Shown here: positions 63,429 to 64,000 of the stretch, piece by piece
Layout of the letters: the number at the start of each line of letters is the position of its first letter
Position numbering within the stretch: position 1 is the first letter of the stretch
Assembly: GCA_049273695.1 (NCBI GenBank)
Contig: JBASRE010000044.1
Location: forward strand, 1-64,000
Source of the DNA: UBA11740 sp049273695
GTDB lineage: Bacteria > Acidobacteriota > Blastocatellia > Pyrinomonadales > Pyrinomonadaceae
Length of the DNA: 64,000 nucleotides
Reading direction: 5' to 3'
Translations under genes and position numbers: made by a program
Notes under the pieces: generated by a model
The model's input: the letters and a program-made list of their open reading frames with translations, nothing else
Told to the model about the DNA's origin: nothing
Database searches by the model: none

Positions 63429-64000
63429 ATGAGCAGCCATCACATCATCATTTCGGGCACAGGCCGCGCCGGAACGACTTTTCTGATTCAGCTTTTAACT
63501 TGTCTTGGGTTTGATACTGGATTCGCGAACGTTGAGGCGGCGATCGATCCGAATTGCAACGCCGGCATGGAATGGGATCTGCGCCAACCGGACGCCCCGT
63601 ACATAGTAAAGAGTCCGTGGTTTTGCGACTATCTCGACGCCCTGATGGAGCAGACAGACATCGTAATCGATCATGCAATCGTTCCAGTTCGCGATCTGTT
63701 TGCTGCCGCGGAAAGCCGGCGCAACGTGGTGCAGCGAAGTAATAGAGACTTCCCCCCGAGCCAAATTCCATGAGGTTTGTGGCATACGGATCGCGCTGAG
63801 GAGCAGGAGGCGATTCTCGCTTCCCAGTTCTATAAACTCATTTACACGCTGGTCAAGCGAGAAATCCCGATGACCTTCTTGCTTTTCCCAAGGCTGGTTC
63901 ACGACCCTGAATACTTGTATGACAGCCTCAGATTTCTCCTTAATCAGATTCCGTTTGACCGGTTCTTGTCAGAATTCACTTCTACGGCCCGACCAGACTT
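63429..64000 (+). pseudogene. sulfotransferase-like P-loop protein, interrupted by in-frame TGA and cut by the window edge
   Basis: The N-terminus MSSHHIIISGTGRAGTTFLI has the P-loop of sulfotransferase-like NTPases. The frame stops at TGA 63771-63773 after DFPPSQIP, but continues in the same frame as GGLWHTDRAEEQEAILASQF to the edge. Homologues usually have Pro-Gly-Gly here, so a single G-to-T change in a GGA codon would explain the stop (inference). The gene continues beyond 64000. It may sulfate a glycan made by this cluster. Confidence 0.75.

Noticed and set aside
63771..63773. TGA as a selenocysteine or recoded Gly codon
   Set aside because: Many genes in the window end in TGA, so the code is standard. 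No selenocysteine neighbour motif or stem-loop is evident, and homologous position suggests Gly.

Overview
This 64 kb window looks like chromosomal DNA of a Gram-negative, GC-rich bacterium, most likely an acidobacterium of the Blastocatellia type (inference; there is no rRNA here to prove it). The reasons are the heptose/LPS genes, the many secreted amidohydrolases, the VWFA-related and DUF4097 proteins, the anti-sigma/ECF pairs, and above all the very large load of short palindromic repeats between genes.

Layout. 0-9.7 kb: tRNA-Glu, then a split NAD(P) transhydrogenase operon (pntAA, pntAB, pntB) with a VapBC-type toxin-antitoxin pair lodged between its first two genes, an M28 peptidase, thioredoxin 2 and a dienelactone hydrolase. 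9.8-18.9 kb: a secreted amidohydrolase, a secreted TPR protein, a DUF445 membrane protein that seems to start at ATC, a 7Fe ferredoxin, Trm112, a GT9 heptosyltransferase and the heptose-7-phosphate kinase. 18.9-20.6 kb: a two-gene unit encoding an exported protein whose C-terminus carries a twin C-x4-C-x6-C motif, plus a small membrane protein; this is the best candidate for an undescribed system. 20.8-25.3 kb: a PBP4-type carboxypeptidase, a second toxin-antitoxin pair, DinB, dapF and an AraC regulator. 25.3-34.3 kb: an amidohydrolase fused to an NTF2-like domain, two paralogous serine hydrolases flanking an ECF sigma/anti-sigma/DUF4097 operon, a VWA protein, and two short dapF-like fossils. 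34.6-45.9 kb: a PQQ beta-propeller lipoprotein, a glutamine amidotransferase, another amidohydrolase, an S1/P1 nuclease, pyruvate phosphate dikinase, a rhodanese, a trans-sulfuration enzyme and phenylalanine hydroxylase. 46.4-64 kb: a surface-glycan region with glycosyltransferases, methyltransferases, a sugar aminotransferase, an acyltransferase, a sulfatase-like enzyme and a sulfotransferase-like gene.

The glycan region begins with a decayed copy of tRNA-Ala and contains the intact tRNA-Ala gene 6 kb later in the same orientation, as if the part between had been inserted or duplicated. Several genes are damaged: the VapC toxin (frameshift losing its last acidic residue), the sulfatase-like gene (frameshift) and the sulfotransferase-like gene (in-frame TGA). 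At least six families of short palindromic repeats are visible. One inserts in frame into the trans-sulfuration enzyme, and one direct-repeat family forms the tail of the PQQ protein. Assembly error cannot be excluded for the frameshifts from this sequence alone.
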